A stretch of DNA of 64,000 nt from Tupaia tana (lineage: Eukaryota; Chordata; Mammalia; Scandentia; Tupaiidae), in the NCBI GenBank assembly GCA_026018925.1, contig JAKSZU010000016.1, positions 59,587,575 through 59,651,574 of the forward strand, written 5' to 3'. Numbering within the stretch: position 1 is the stretch's first letter; every line of letters starts with the position of its first letter. The notes beneath the pieces are model-generated. The model did not search any database. It was not told the origin of the DNA and saw only the letters and a list, made by a program, of their open reading frames with translations. The position numbers and the translations under genes were made by a program. Shown here piece by piece: positions 12,031 through 23,036 of the stretch.

Positions 12031-12471
12031 GAGGCCATCAAATGGCATAGTGGCTAAGGTGCTGGATCCCACATAGCTGACTCTGTGGTAAGTCCCAGAC
12101 CTGGCATCTTAAAAAACATGCCACCATGAGTGCATGTATGCCCAAACTCCTAAGAAGAAAGTGGAGGAGAAGAGATCATGGCAAGGCCATCCCTACTAGG
12201 GGGTGATTTCTCACTTTCTCTCTCTCTATCTCTCTCTGACAAGTGTATGCACCTTATAGCAAAAACATTATTTATTTATTTATTTATTTGCATTTGTTGT
12301 ATTATTATTATTTAATTTGACTAGAGAGAGAAAGAGAAAGTGAGAAAGCAAGCCTCCTGGTCCAGGACTTGAACTGCGGTTGGCCATATGGGAGTCCAAT
12401 ACCTTAAACACTACGCCATCTGCCAGCCCCTATAGCAAAAACATTTTTTTTAATTAATTTTTTAAAAAGGC
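12031..12471 (+). mobile_element. SINE-O split by a nested SINE-S
   Basis: Host copy with its own duplication TCCCCAAATA (12021-12030 and 12472-12481). Its 3' end is interrupted by a minus-strand SINE-S at 12270-12430. Confidence 0.9.
12270..12430 (-). mobile_element. SINE-S nested, minus strand
   Basis: Inserted into the terminal CCTTATAGCAAAAACATT of a SINE. The perfect 15-bp duplication TATAGCAAAAACATT lies at 12255-12269 and 12431-12445. Confidence 0.93.
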
Positions 12472-12536
12472 TCCCCAAATAAACCTCTATATTCATGGAT
12501 ATGTTTGCAAACATAGCTTCAAGATAAACTGTGTAG

Positions 12537-12799
12537 GGGAACCAGCAGTTAGCGTAATGGTTATGTCGCTGGACTCCCACGTAGTCGACCGCGGTTTGTG
12601 TCCCGGACCCAGTGGCTTAAAACTCATGCCGGGCGCGTGTGCGTGCGTGCCCAAGATCCTGAGAGGAGAATGGAGGAAAAGGGATTGCAGCGTGACCATG
12701 CCCCCTGGGGGGTGATTTCTCGCTTTCTGTCTCTATGTCTCTCTCTGTCTGTCTGGCGAGCGCACGCGCCCTATAGCGAAAACCTCTCCAAAAAAAAAA
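12537..12799 (+). mobile_element. SINE-L, well preserved
   Basis: Near-consensus copy: A-box region TTAGCGTAATGG, GC-rich core and CCTATAGCGAAAACCTCTCC plus poly(A). The perfect 15-bp duplication AGATAAACTGTGTAG lies at 12522-12536 and 12800-12814. Confidence 0.95.
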
Positions 12800-12814
12800 A
12801 GATAAACTGTGTAG

Positions 12815-13250
12815 CTGTAATCCCTCCAAACCCAACTACCTCAACCACATTTCTGCCTATATTCTTTTGAGGTAGACATTCTGAAACTGCCACTAATAAA
12901 AACCACTAAGGCAAAAATTTAAAAAACAAAAAACGGCTATGAGATCTTGGACTATGGTCCCCAACTCCCACTTTTGTCCAAGATGGGTTTTATTTTAGCA
13001 TTTAGGAGAGAGAACATAGACAATTAGTAGGCCACCCGAACCTGTCAAGCAAGGACTTAAACTGAAGCAGTGGGAGTGCAAATGGCAGGGGGAATGGGTT
13101 GGGGAGAGGATGAGAAATATTCAGCAGTCAGAACTGCCATGACCTAGTGATCAAAACATGGGGCAGCATGGAAACAGAATTCCAGGTGACTCTCAGATTT
13201 CCAGCCTTCATGACTGAGGAGAACCCATTTCAGGGTAAGGAATGAAGAGC
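12815..13250. other. No gene seen
   Basis: Unassigned non-coding sequence between SINEs. Confidence 0.45.
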
Positions 13251-13252
13251 AG

Positions 13253-13510
13253 GTTATTGTCATTGGACTCCCACATGGTCGACCATGGTTGGAATCCCAG
13301 ACCCAATGGCTTGAAACTCATGCAGGGCGTATGTGTGTGCATGCCCAAGGTAGGGGGGTGGGGGAGAGTGGAGGAGAAGGGATTGCTGGGTAGCCATGTA
13401 GCCATTCTCTTTGGGGAGTGATTTCTTACTTTCCTTCTCTGTCTCTCTCTCTCTCTCTCTCCAGAGAGCACACATACCCTATGGCAAAAACCTCTTTAAA
13501 AAAATAAAAA
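13253..13510 (+). mobile_element. SINE-O, 5'-truncated
   Basis: Begins at CATTGGACTCCCACATGG, so the A box is missing. Partly matching repeats ending GTTATTG lie on both sides, consistent with truncated retrotransposition. Confidence 0.8.
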
Positions 13511-13547
13511 GCTTGTTATTGGACATATTTCGTAAAAAACAAATCTG

Positions 13548-13812
13548 GGGGCCAGCAGGTGGCATAGAGGCTAAGGTGTTGGACTTCCACATGGTTGACC
13601 ACAGTTTGAGTCCCGGACATGATGGCTTGAAAATCATGCCAGATGCATACGTGCATGTGTGTGCCCAAAATCCTGGGAGAATGGAGAAGGGATTGTGGTG
13701 TAGCCATTCCCTATGAAGGGTGATTTCTCACTTTTCTTCTCACTCTCTCTCTGGCTCTCTCCCTGGCTCTCTCCAGCAAGTGCACATGCCTTACGGAAAC
13801 AACCTTAAAAAA
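13548..13812 (+). mobile_element. SINE-O
   Basis: Long-type copy with B box GTTTGAGTCCC. AAACAAATCTG on the left and AAATAAATCTG on the right form an imperfect duplication. Confidence 0.85.
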
Positions 13813-13847
13813 TAAATCTGAATCTCTCCAGATCTGATTCTCTCTCT

Positions 13848-14520
<673 letters not shown>

Positions 14521-14570
14521 ACCAAAAAAAAAAAAAAAAAAAAAAACAAAAACAAAAAACAAAAAACCAC
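14521..14570. repeat. A-rich simple repeat
   Basis: An A run of about 22 followed by CAAAAACAAAAAACAAAA, directly at the 5' end of the RPL17 retrocopy; it may mask the target-site duplication. Confidence 0.8.
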
Positions 14571-14686
14571 ATAGCAACTTGAATATCAAAAGTTTAATGT
14601 AAGATATTATTAGCTATAATAGGGAATGGAAGTAACAAGGGATTGGCTAGTGAGACATAAAGATAGCTATGAAGAATATAGGAGTA

Positions 14687-15160
14687 GGGGCCAGCAGGTG
14701 GCAGATCATTAAGGTGCTGGACTTACATGTAGTTGACTGTGATTTGAGTCCTGGACCTGGCAGCTTCCTTTTTTTTTTTCTTTTTTTGGAGAGGTTTTTG
14801 CTATAGGGCGCGTGCGCTCGCCAGACAGACAGAGAGAGACAGAGAGATAGAAAGCAGGAAATCACCCCCCAGGGGGGATGGCCACGCCGCAATCCCTTCT
14901 CCTCCATTCTCCTCTCGGGATCCTGGGCATGCACGCACACGCGCCCGGCGTGAGTTTAAGCCGCCGGGTCCGGGACTCGAACCGCGGTCGACTACGTGGG
15001 AGTCCAGCGACATAGCCATTACGCTAACTGCTGGTCCCACAGCTTCCTTTTTCACCTTTTCCACCTTCCTTCTCTTTCTCTCTCTATCTCTCTCTGGTGA
15101 GTGTACATGCCCTATAGCAAATTAAAAAGAAATAATAATAATAAAGTTAAATAAATGTAA
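14687..15160 (+). mobile_element. SINE-S split by a nested SINE-L
   Basis: Head at 14687-14768; it resumes at 15040 with a pyrimidine tract, TGGTGAGTGTACATGCCCTA and an AT-rich tail. The combination of short body and TATAGCAAATTAAA end is intermediate between the two types. Confidence 0.85.
14774..15039 (-). mobile_element. SINE-L, nested, minus strand
   Basis: CpG-rich, young-looking copy. The perfect 13-bp duplication CAGCTTCCTTTTT lies at 14761-14773 and 15040-15052 in the host SINE. Confidence 0.95.
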
Positions 15161-15207
15161 TATATATATATACATATATATATATACACACATATATATA
15201 TATATAC

Positions 15208-15240
<33 letters not shown>

Positions 15241-15247
15241 TATATAT
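15155..15247. repeat. (TA)n/(CA)n compound microsatellite
   Basis: Alternating TA blocks with short ACAC inserts and a terminal (CA)n/(TA)n, grown from the AT-rich tail of a SINE-S. It can form cruciform or slipped structures. Confidence 0.9.
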
Positions 15248-15928
15248 GAATAGCAGATATAAAGAAATAGCTGATATCCCCGGGACTGAGACAAAGAACC
15301 CAAGCAGTGTAGCCACCCCTCCCTGGGACAAGGTGAAAATGTTTTTTAGGAGGACAGGACTATGGGTCACTGAATGGGAGAGAAGTCACTGTGATGGCAT
15401 GCTGGCAGGATTGGCCAGAAATCCATTCTCTAGTTTACTGGAAAGAGCAGTTTACAGAGTGTTTCACCAGAGTCATTCCGCTGTGAAACTGCCCAGATGG
15501 GGATGCCAAGGGAGGCTTCTGGCTGCTGCTAGCATCACCTACTTCAGAAGCCAGGCACGGAGAGGCCCCCATGAAACGAGAGCTGGAAGAAGCTGTCCAT
15601 GTCACAGGGGCTCATCAGAAGGAACACCTCTTCATCCTGCAATGTCTCCCCAGCACCCTCAACTGACAAGTCTTGACCTCATGCTGGCTGTCAAGGAAAA
15701 CATCTAAAGGACCCATCTTTATTTTTAAAGAGCAGGTAATGAAAGATGAACTTGGAGCTAAGAGGCAATAAATTAATAACTGGCATAATCCTTCTCTTTG
15801 GCTTCTCACCTTCCACAAGAGATTGTCTATTCCACTTGGCATGCTCCTATCCAAATTTTAGGATTCCACTCTTGCCCTAACTTTCACAGGAGAAACCCAG
15901 TGAGCCTGTGAATTCAACCATCATTGTA

Positions 15929-16009
15929 TTGGGTCGTCAGGAAAGTCAGGATGCATTTTTTTTTTATATAGAAAAACAGACAAACATCATGACTTTCCCT
16001 ATGACCTAA
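15929..16009. mobile_element. Palindromic mariner-like MITE (81 bp)
   Basis: A TA-flanked element (TA at 15927-15928 and 16010-16011). The left end TTGGGTCGTCAGGAAAGTC and the reverse complement of the right end TTAGGTCATAGGGAAAGTC form imperfect inverted repeats of about 25 bp round a short T/A-rich loop. TA target site, size and structure are those of Tc1/mariner-derived MITEs such as the 80-bp human MADE1, but the terminal sequence is not that of MADE1. It has no coding capacity. Confidence 0.72.
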
Positions 16010-16321
16010 TAATTCAGCAACCCATACACTTAAATACATTTTCAGTTTTCAACAATGTCAGCCCTCTGGATAGAGATTATTTTAGAGCCATCATGGAAGC
16101 TTTCTGATTCTTAAACCATGACTTAAATTGAGAGTTAAAGACTTGAGTTTGTCATTTTTCTCTCTGTAAGTGCTCAAGTGTCCTTCAAAGGATCCAGCCC
16201 AGGCACGGTTTTCATAGTCGTTATTTCTGTCATAAATGTCAAGTGTAGCAGCCATTTACCTTCCAAGGTATGTGCCTCAGTTGGCATTTCTTCAAGACTT
16301 CAAAATAGATGATCAAATCTG

Positions 16322-16445
16322 GAGGCTCAGATTTTCTTTTATTTATTTATTTATTTACTCAATACATCCAATAAAACAAGATTATCCTGGTGATGGGCCC
16401 AATATAAATACAAAGGTCCTTTAAATGAGGCTCGATTAATTGTGA
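16322..16445 (+). mobile_element. Possible MLT1-like LTR fragment
   Basis: AAGATTATCCTGGTGATGGG with CCCAATATAAATACAAAGG resembles the mid-part of MaLR MLT1 LTRs. Compare the better copy at 18925-19395. Confidence 0.5.
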
Positions 16446-16645
16446 GGTCACTTCATGTCATAACTTTCAAGCACCACATTTCCCAACGGCAAGGAACTCA
16501 GCCTTGTGCTCAAATCTATCCCCCAAATCCCACCTTGTGGCTCTATCTCCTGATACTTACACCAATTCTGTACCGTCGGGGTCAATTAGGAGACATAGAC
16601 CAAACGGAAGTTTAAACAAAGTTTACTGTAAAAAATTATGAATGG

Positions 16646-16893
16646 GTAGACCCAGAGGTACAATGGTTAAGGGAACCAGACCCATGGTGACCACACAGTT
16701 TGAACTCTAGCCTGGGTGGCTTGAAAAACACAACATGTGTATGTGTGTGCCCCAAATCCCAACAGAGTAGAGAGGTGAAAGAGAAGGGATTGTGGTGTGA
16801 CCACATCCCATGGGGGAGCTTTCTCTTCTGCCCTCTGCCACACATCTCTCTCTCTGGAGAGTGCACATGCCCTCTGGAAATTAAATAAAAAGA
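16646..16893 (+). mobile_element. SINE-O
   Basis: Degenerate long-type copy inside ancient repeat B, ending CCCTCTGGAAATTAAATAAA. Confidence 0.82.
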
Positions 16894-17343
16894 ATAATTA
16901 TAACAGGGGATCAACATAACCAAGAACTGATTAGTTAAACACAAAGAAAACTCTAAAGAATGTATGACTATCAAATAGGAAGAGTAGCGAGTATCCCTAG
17001 GCTGAGACAGAGTGACCAAAGAAGGGACCTCCCTCCATGCACATACCCTAAGGCTGAGATCCAGACCTCCTTAGAAAGGGCAGTCATGGCTAACTGAATG
17101 ACAGAAAAGTTGCCACGCTGCAGAACATGTTAAAAAGTCACCCTGGAATTTTCTAAAAATCTACCCTCTAGGGAGCTAGACTAAGCTATGAACCAATGAA
17201 GATTTGCTTCACTGGAGAAGGTGGTTACAAAACCACCTGCCGTGGGTGCTGGAGAAAGCTGCAGGCCACTAGGGCCTGCTAACCGTGGACACTGCCTGAG
17301 AGTGGTACTGGAGAAGCACCAGAACCAGAAAGAAAGCCCCTTC

Positions 17344-17640
17344 TGGGGCCAGTAAGTGGTGCAGTGGTTAAGGCCGGACTCCCACACAGCCAACTGCGGG
17401 TTGAGTCCTGGACCCAGCAGCTTGAATCATACCTGGCACATGTGCATGCCCCAAGTCCCAGGAGAATGGAGAAGAGATTGCAGCTGGCTATCCCCCCTGG
17501 GGAGTGATTTCTCACTTTCCCTCTCACTGTCTCTCTCCTCTCTGGCAAACAAACATATCTCCTATGGCAAAAATAACTTAAAAAAAGAAGGAGGGAAGGA
17601 AGGAAGGAAGAAAAGAGGGAGGGAGGGAAGGAAGGAAAGT
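17344..17640 (+). mobile_element. SINE with purine-rich tail
   Basis: Long-type SINE whose tail became (GGAAGGAAGAAA)-like repeats at 17585-17640. The perfect duplication AAAGCCCCTTC lies at 17333-17343 and 17641-17651. Confidence 0.92.
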
Positions 17641-17794
17641 AAAGCCCCTTCCTCTTCCAATGTCTCTCCTGCGCCCTCTGCTGGCAACATGTCAGCTGGT
17701 AGAGGAAACACAAGACCAACTCCATATTTGCTGAGCAGGCACTGAAGGGTAAGATTTAGAGCTGAGAGGTACTCAACTGAGAAGTGGCACAAGT

Positions 17795-18489
17795 CACACT
17801 TCCACCTGCCAAGGAAAGAGGGAAGAGAGAGGAGAGAGAGGGTAGAAGGAAGGAAGGAAAAAACTAAAAAAGAAAGCAAGCAAGGAAGTAAGTTGGCTTT
17901 TCCAGGTTTGCTATAGCCTGAGAAGGATGGAAGAAAAATCTTTATAACCACACAGTCGGGCCACTGGAACTTCATGAATGCTACCTCCACTGGACCTTTG
18001 ACGCTCCGGAGAGTCTTCAGGCCACTAGCCAGCTTTTCATCCCCGTGTGCCCCAGGTGGTTTTCTAAGCTCCTCGTGTCCCTGCCCCCAGACACCTGCAT
18101 CTCATCTGCAGTCAATGACCCCATCTCCTATTTTACAAAAACCCAGAAACCATCAGACCAAAAAGGCCTTGATCAATCAAATGTGCCCTAAGTCTACATG
18201 CCACCCTGCAGTCTGCCTTTCCTCTTTCCTTCAAGTTAAAAAGAAAGTGCTAACTCCCTTCCAGGACTCTTTTCCTCTCCTGCCTTCTCTGGAACCTCCC
18301 TTATCAATTTTCCACCCACTTTCCTGCATCTTGAATGTGTCCCCCTCTTTCTGTCCCCTCCCACCAGCATTTAAGCTACTCACGATTCTCCCTCCCTGCA
18401 CTGGGTGTGTTCCCCTGCATTAGGTCCCTAGCACGCCCACTGAGCCATCTGCTCACCCTGACGCCTTCCCCACACGGCAGCCTGAGTGA
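17795..18489. other. No gene seen; purine tract and unassigned DNA
   Basis: A G/A-rich tract at about 17815-17885 is followed by pyrimidine-rich unassigned sequence. A 149-codon open frame (17974-18423) has low-complexity Ser/Pro/Leu composition and no recognisable domain; I do not call it a gene. Confidence 0.45.
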
Positions 18490-18920
18490 TGTCGCTCATC
18501 CGTGAATCCGACTGTGTTACGCCCCCATTTAAACATAACTTCCCCTTCCCTTAGGGACCAAGTCCAAATAAGCAGTCCCTGCTCTGCCCCGCCTCACAAA
18601 CCAGACTCATGGTTTGCCCCTCTCCATTTTACCTGCTGTCTAAGCTCTACTGAATGCCCCCACTCTCCTTTCAGGAGGCCTTGGAGCAGATCACCCCCTC
18701 GGCTTCAAGCACTCTTCCTCTTAAGCCTCTACCTTTTACCTGGCTAGCTTCCGCTCGTCTGTCATTTGTCCTGCTTGGTATTACCTCCTCCTGGAAGTCT
18801 TCCATGACTCCCCAAACTCTCAGGAGCATGGAAGGAAGTGAGCGAATGACTGAAGATTAGACCACATGTCTATTTACAGCTAATTCTCCAGTGCTCAACG
18901 CAGTACCTGGTACAGAAGTC
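18490..18920 (+). mobile_element. L2-type LINE fragment
   Basis: Contains ATTACCTCCTCCTGGAAGTC and CAACGCAGTACCTGGTACAG, decayed versions of the L2 3' end. Confidence 0.55.
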
Positions 18921-18924
18921 ATTG

Positions 18925-19395
18925 GGGTGGGCAGAATCCTGCTTCCCCCCACCCAAAAATGCCTTGACCTAATCTCCACACAATTATGCTATGCTACATG
19001 GGAAGGGATGCTAGAATGAGGTTGCTCTTCAGCTGACTTTAAAACAAGATTATTCTGGAGTATCAGAGTGGACCCAATGTAAGCGCAAGGGCCCTTTAAA
19101 TGTGGAAAAGGGAGGCAGAAGGGTGAAAACCAGCAAGATGGCATCATGAGAAAAACTCAAACAGCCAGTAACTGTTTTAAAAATGGAAATGGGCAACAAG
19201 CAAAGTGCAGCAGACGTTAGGAGCTGTGAGAAGGAAACAGATCCTCTCCTAGAGAAAGGAACGCAGCCCTGACCACACCTTGATTTTAGCCCAGTGAGAC
19301 CCATGTTTGACTTTTGATCTCCAGGACTGTAATGTAATAAATTGGAGTTATTCTACACCATTAAAATGTGTGCCCACTTGTTATAGCAGCAATTG
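18925..19395 (+). mobile_element. MLT1-type MaLR LTR (solo)
   Basis: Recognisable LTR segments in order: GACCTAATCTCCACACAATT, GATTATTCTGGAGTATC, GGACCCAATGTAAGCGCAAG, CTCCAGGACTGTAATGTAAT and a terminal TTGTTATAGCAGCAATTGG. It is an ancient ERVL-related non-autonomous LTR with no internal coding region. Confidence 0.7.
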
Positions 19396-19848
19396 GCTGG
19401 CAATTCAGTCACTCTCTCACTCGGAAACTATGTGTTGAGTTCCTACTCTGCAGGGCACTGGGTAGACAGGCTCATTTTACTGGACCTAGTAAAGTGCACT
19501 GAACTGAATGGAGAAGGCACGGGGCGGGCTTGCCCAGTACAGATCGAAGGATTATTCTTGGACAGAACAAAAGAATAGTACCATTTTCCTTTTCTTTCCT
19601 CTCCTCGCCTTTCCTTTCCCGTTCCTCTCCTGCCAGCTTTGTATGTAATCCAGTAGGGATTCTCAAAGGCCAGGGACCCAAACTCAATATGGAGGCTTCC
19701 TGTTAGGAAAACAAAGCATGTAAGTCTTTAAGTCTCCTGTGCCAGTGAGAGTCTCCTGTGTCTATGAGAACAAAGCACAAATGGTTAGCTCAGTAGTCAA
19801 CCTGCCACTGAAGCAAGGTGGGGGTTGATGGTAAGGTTTTTGTCTCTA
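19396..19848. other. No gene seen
   Basis: Unassigned sequence; a TTTCCTTTTCTTTCCTCTCC-type pyrimidine tract is at about 19585-19630. Confidence 0.45.
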
Positions 19849-20118
19849 TGGGGCCAGCCAGTGGCCTGGTAGTTGAGGCAGCTAGATCCCACATGGCCTA
19901 CTGGGCAATCTGAGTCCGAGACCCAGCAACTTGAAAAACATGCCCTGTGCAAGTGCTCTCAAGCCCAAAATCCTGAAAGGGGGGAGAAATGAAGGAGAAG
20001 AGATTGCATCATGACCGTCTCCCATTGCCTCGCCTCGCTTCGCCTCTCCTGTCCTCTTCATGATGCACACACCCTCTGGCAAAAGGAAATACGCTGTCTC
20101 TCTCTCTCTAAAAAAAAG
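19849..20118 (+). mobile_element. SINE-O with altered core
   Basis: Long-type copy in which the G-run half of the hairpin was replaced by CCTCGCCTCGCTTCGCCTCT (about 20028-20047). A SINE-L follows directly. Confidence 0.82.
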
Positions 20119-20127
20119 GGGGGGAGG

Positions 20128-20403
20128 GGACCAGCAGTTAGTGTAATGGCTATGTCGCTGGACTCCCACATAGTCGACCACGGTTTGAGTCCTGGACCTT
20201 ATGGTTTAAAACTCACGCCGGGCACATGTGCGTGCATGCCCAAGATCCCAAGAGGAGAATGGAGGAGAAAGGATTGCGGCATGGCCATCCCCCCTGGGGG
20301 TGATTTCTCGCTTTCTATCTCTCTGTCTCTGTCTGTCTGGCGAGCGCACGCGCCCTATAGCAAAAACCTCTCCAAAAAAAAAAAAGAAAGAAAGAAAGAA
20401 AGA
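20128..20403 (+). mobile_element. SINE-L
   Basis: Well-preserved copy ending CCTATAGCAAAAACCTCTCC plus A/GAAA tail. The right flank GGGAATACACTGTCTCT resembles GGAAATACGCTGTCTCT at about 20085-20101 in the preceding SINE, so it probably inserted into that SINE's 3' end. Confidence 0.92.
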
Positions 20404-20576
20404 AAAAAGGGAATACACTGTCTCTATAACAAAGCAAATTTGATATTCTTACCTAGAGTAGACCCTTGATATTCACAGACCCAGTCCCAAGACCTTCACA
20501 AATTCCCAATTTCATGAATACCACTTATATAAAAGTTAGTTAAAAATTTTAAGTAACTCTTCAGACTCTTTATTCT

Positions 20577-20855
20577 TTTTTTTTTTTTTATTTTTTTTTT
20601 TTGGAGAGGTTTTTCGCTATAGGGCGCGTGCGCTCGCCAGACAGACAGAGAGAGACATAGAGACAGAAAGCGAGAAATCACCCCCAGGGGGGATGGTCAC
20701 GCCGCAATCCCTTCTCCTCCATTCTCCTCTCGGGATCTTGGGCACGCACGCACACGCGCCCGGCGTGAGTTGTAAACCACCGGGTCCGAGACGCGAACCG
20801 CGGTCGACTACGTGGGAGTCCAGCGACATAGCCATTACGCTAACTGCTGGTTCCC
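20577..20855 (-). mobile_element. SINE-L, minus strand
   Basis: Near-consensus copy. The perfect 15-bp duplication CAGACTCTTTATTCT lies at 20562-20576 and 20856-20870. Confidence 0.95.
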
Positions 20856-21061
20856 CAGACTCTTTATTCTAATATAAACAAGAACAGAAAACAAAGTCAA
20901 TTATAAAATTCCCTCTGGCTAAAAATGATTGGATGCTCCTAGCTTTCCTTTACTTCAGTCACGGGGACTGACGTTTATTTCAGGCCATTTTTTATTAAGA
21001 AACAAGGTTTACCACTCCACACCACTACCACACCTACTATAATAAAAAAAGACGGGGGCTG

Positions 21062-21250
21062 GGGGCCAGAAGGTGGCATGGTGGTTAAAGCTGCTGGATT
21101 CCCACATGGTCGACCATGGTTCAAGTCTTGGACCTGATGGCTTGCTTTCTCCCTTTCGCTTTTTCTCTCTGTCTCTCTCTGGTCACATTTTAAAAATAGT
21201 AACAACAAATGGGATTAAATAAATAAATTAATCTAAAAAAAAAAAAAAAA
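21062..21250 (+). mobile_element. SINE-S
   Basis: Short-type copy flanked by AAAAGACGGGGGCTG-like and AAAAGACAGGAGCTG-like repeats (about 21047-21061 and 21247-21261). Confidence 0.88.
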
Positions 21251-21260
21251 GACAGGAGCT

Positions 21261-21475
21261 GAACACAGTGGTAAAATGTGACACTCTGGGAGGCAGTTCC
21301 ACATGGGAAGGTTCCCACTTCAAGTCTGGAGACCTCCCTGGGTATGCCAGACACATGACCCAGGCTGGATCAAAACTGGGAGTGGGTTATGGTATCAAGA
21401 CCCTGGTGTTGGGGATGCTGTCTCTCTCTTTCTCTCTGTGTATCTCTTGCTGTGGAATAAGTATATTTTTAAAAA
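21261..21475 (+). mobile_element. Diverged SINE-like element, distinct from L/S
   Basis: Starts GAACACAGTGGTAAAATG and has a B-box-like GGTTCCCACTTCAAGTC, then an unrelated body and pyrimidine tract. It may be a different or much older tRNA-derived SINE; tentative. Confidence 0.45.
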
Positions 21476-21487
21476 AAGATAGTAACA

Positions 21488-21668
21488 GGGGCCAACAGGT
21501 GGTGTGGTGGTTAAGGGCGCTGGACTCCCACATGGCTGACTGACTGTAGTTCAAGTACCAGATATGGCAGCTTTCTTTCTCCTTCTCTTTTTCTGTCCCT
21601 CTCTGGTCAAATTTAAATAAGTAAATAAATTAATAAAGTTAAATAAAATAATTCTTTTAAAAAAATAT
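21488..21668 (+). mobile_element. SINE-S
   Basis: Short-type copy with tail CTGGTCAAATTTAAATAAG. It splits an old L1 fragment. Confidence 0.9.
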
Positions 21669-21766
21669 GATAATGACAAATGTTGATGAGGATGTGAAAA
21701 GGAATTAGAACTTGCATCCATCACTGGTAGGAATGTAAAATGGTGTAGCGACTTGAATAACAGTCT

Positions 21767-22042
21767 GGGGGCCAGCAGGTGGAGTGGTTAAGGTGCTGGA
21801 CTCCTACATGGCTGACTATGGTTTGAGTCCTGGACCCAAAGGCTTGAAACTCACACCAGAATCATGTGCATGCATGACCAAAATCCCAGGAGGAGAATAG
21901 AGGAGAGGAGATTGTAGGTATGGCTACTGCCCCTAGGGGATGATTTCTCACTTTATCTGTCTCTGTCTCTGTCTGTGTCTCTGGCTCTGCACGCTCTCTC
22001 TAGTAAAAATCTCTCTAAGAAAAAAAAAAAAAAAAAAAGATG
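21767..22042 (+). mobile_element. SINE-O
   Basis: Long-type copy with a pure A tail of about 20 that runs straight into the next SINE. Confidence 0.88.
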
Positions 22043-22306
22043 GGACCAGCAGTTAGCGTAATGGCTATGTCGCTGGACTCCCATATAGTCAACCACAGTT
22101 CGAGTCCCGGACCTGGTGGCTTAAACTCACGCCGGGCGCGTGTGTGTGCATGCCCAAGATCCCAAGAGGAGAATGGAGGAGAAGGGACTGTGGCATGGCC
22201 ATCCCCCCGGGGGGTGATCTCTCACTTTCTGTCTCTCTGTCTCTGTCTCTTGTCTTTCTGGCAAGCGCACGCACCCTATAGCAAAAACCTCTCCAAAAAA
22301 AAAAGG
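22043..22306 (+). mobile_element. SINE-L in tandem with the previous SINE
   Basis: Well-preserved copy. Its A tail is followed by a G run of about 15 (22305-22319). Confidence 0.92.
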
Positions 22307-22652
22307 GGGGGGGGGGGGGAAGAAAAAAAGAAAAACAATCTCGCAGTTTCTCAAAGGGTTAAATATAAAGTGACCATATGATGTAACAACTACACTCCTA
22401 GACACATATCCAAAAAAAGTGAAAGCATATGTCCACACACAAAACCTTGTACATGAATGTTCATAGTAGCATTTGTCATAAGAGCTGAAATGTGGAAATA
22501 ATCTAAATATCTGTCAACCTAATAAAGAAGGCTGAGGCAAAGTCAGGCACAAGCGTTTATTTGGGCCAGGGTCAGGATGATTGCCCAGGCATAGAATTCA
22601 AGTTACCCTCAATAACATATGCTGAGGTCTTACAGATTTCAGGAGGATTTTC

Positions 22653-22926
22653 TTTCTTTCTTTTTTTTTTTTTTAGAGGTTTATTCTATAGGCCGCGTGC
22701 GCTCATCAGACAGATGGAGACAGAGAGACAGAAAGTGAGATATCACCCCCCAGGGGGGATGGCCACGCCACAATCCCTTCTCCTCCATTCTCCTCTCAGG
22801 ATCTTGGGCACGCACGCACACGCACATGCACCCAGCGTGAGTTTTAAGCCACCGGGTCCGGGACGCAAACCGCAGTCGACTACGTGGGAGTCCAGCGACA
22901 TAGCCATTATGCTAACTGCTGGTCCC
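22653..22926 (-). mobile_element. SINE-L, minus strand
   Basis: Poly(T)/(TTTC)n on the left, GC-rich core, head ending TGCTAACTGCTGGTCCC at 22926. Confidence 0.92.
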
Positions 22927-23036
22927 ATGCACTTGGCGCATTTTCAAGCCACTGGGAATGGGACTTGAACCACAACTGGCCAAGTAGACTCCAGCTTTTC
23001 TATGCACAGAGCTTAACTGCTGCACTATGAGTCCAG
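22927..23036 (-). mobile_element. SINE-O 5' half, minus strand
   Basis: Head-proximal part of an older copy (CATTTTCAAGCCACTGGGAA, ACTTGAACCACAACTGGCC). The SINE-L beside it may have inserted into it. Confidence 0.65.

Larger units (their letters stand above)
14588..15790 (+). repeat. Ancient unassigned interspersed repeat, copy A
   Basis: From GTTTAATGTAAGATATTATT to GAGCTAAGAGGCAATAAATT this matches in order two other places in the window (16565-17790 and 36275-37215). It is interrupted by SINEs and a microsatellite at 14687-15247. A 153-codon open frame (15246-15707) lies inside it but has no recognisable domain and is best read as chance. Confidence 0.6.
16565..17790 (+). repeat. Ancient unassigned interspersed repeat, copy B
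   Basis: Collinear with copies A and C: starts GGGTCAATTAGGAGACATAG, includes GAAAACTCTAAAGAATGTAT and AGGCTGAGACAGAGT, and ends GATTTAGAGCTGAGAGGTAC. SINEs interrupt it at 16646-16893 and 17344-17640. Confidence 0.6.

Noticed and set aside
15246-15707. 153-codon open frame
   Set aside because: Lies in the ancient repeat copy A; collinear copies B and C do not keep the frame open.
17974-18423. 149-codon open frame
   Set aside because: Pyrimidine-rich non-coding DNA; no recognisable protein.
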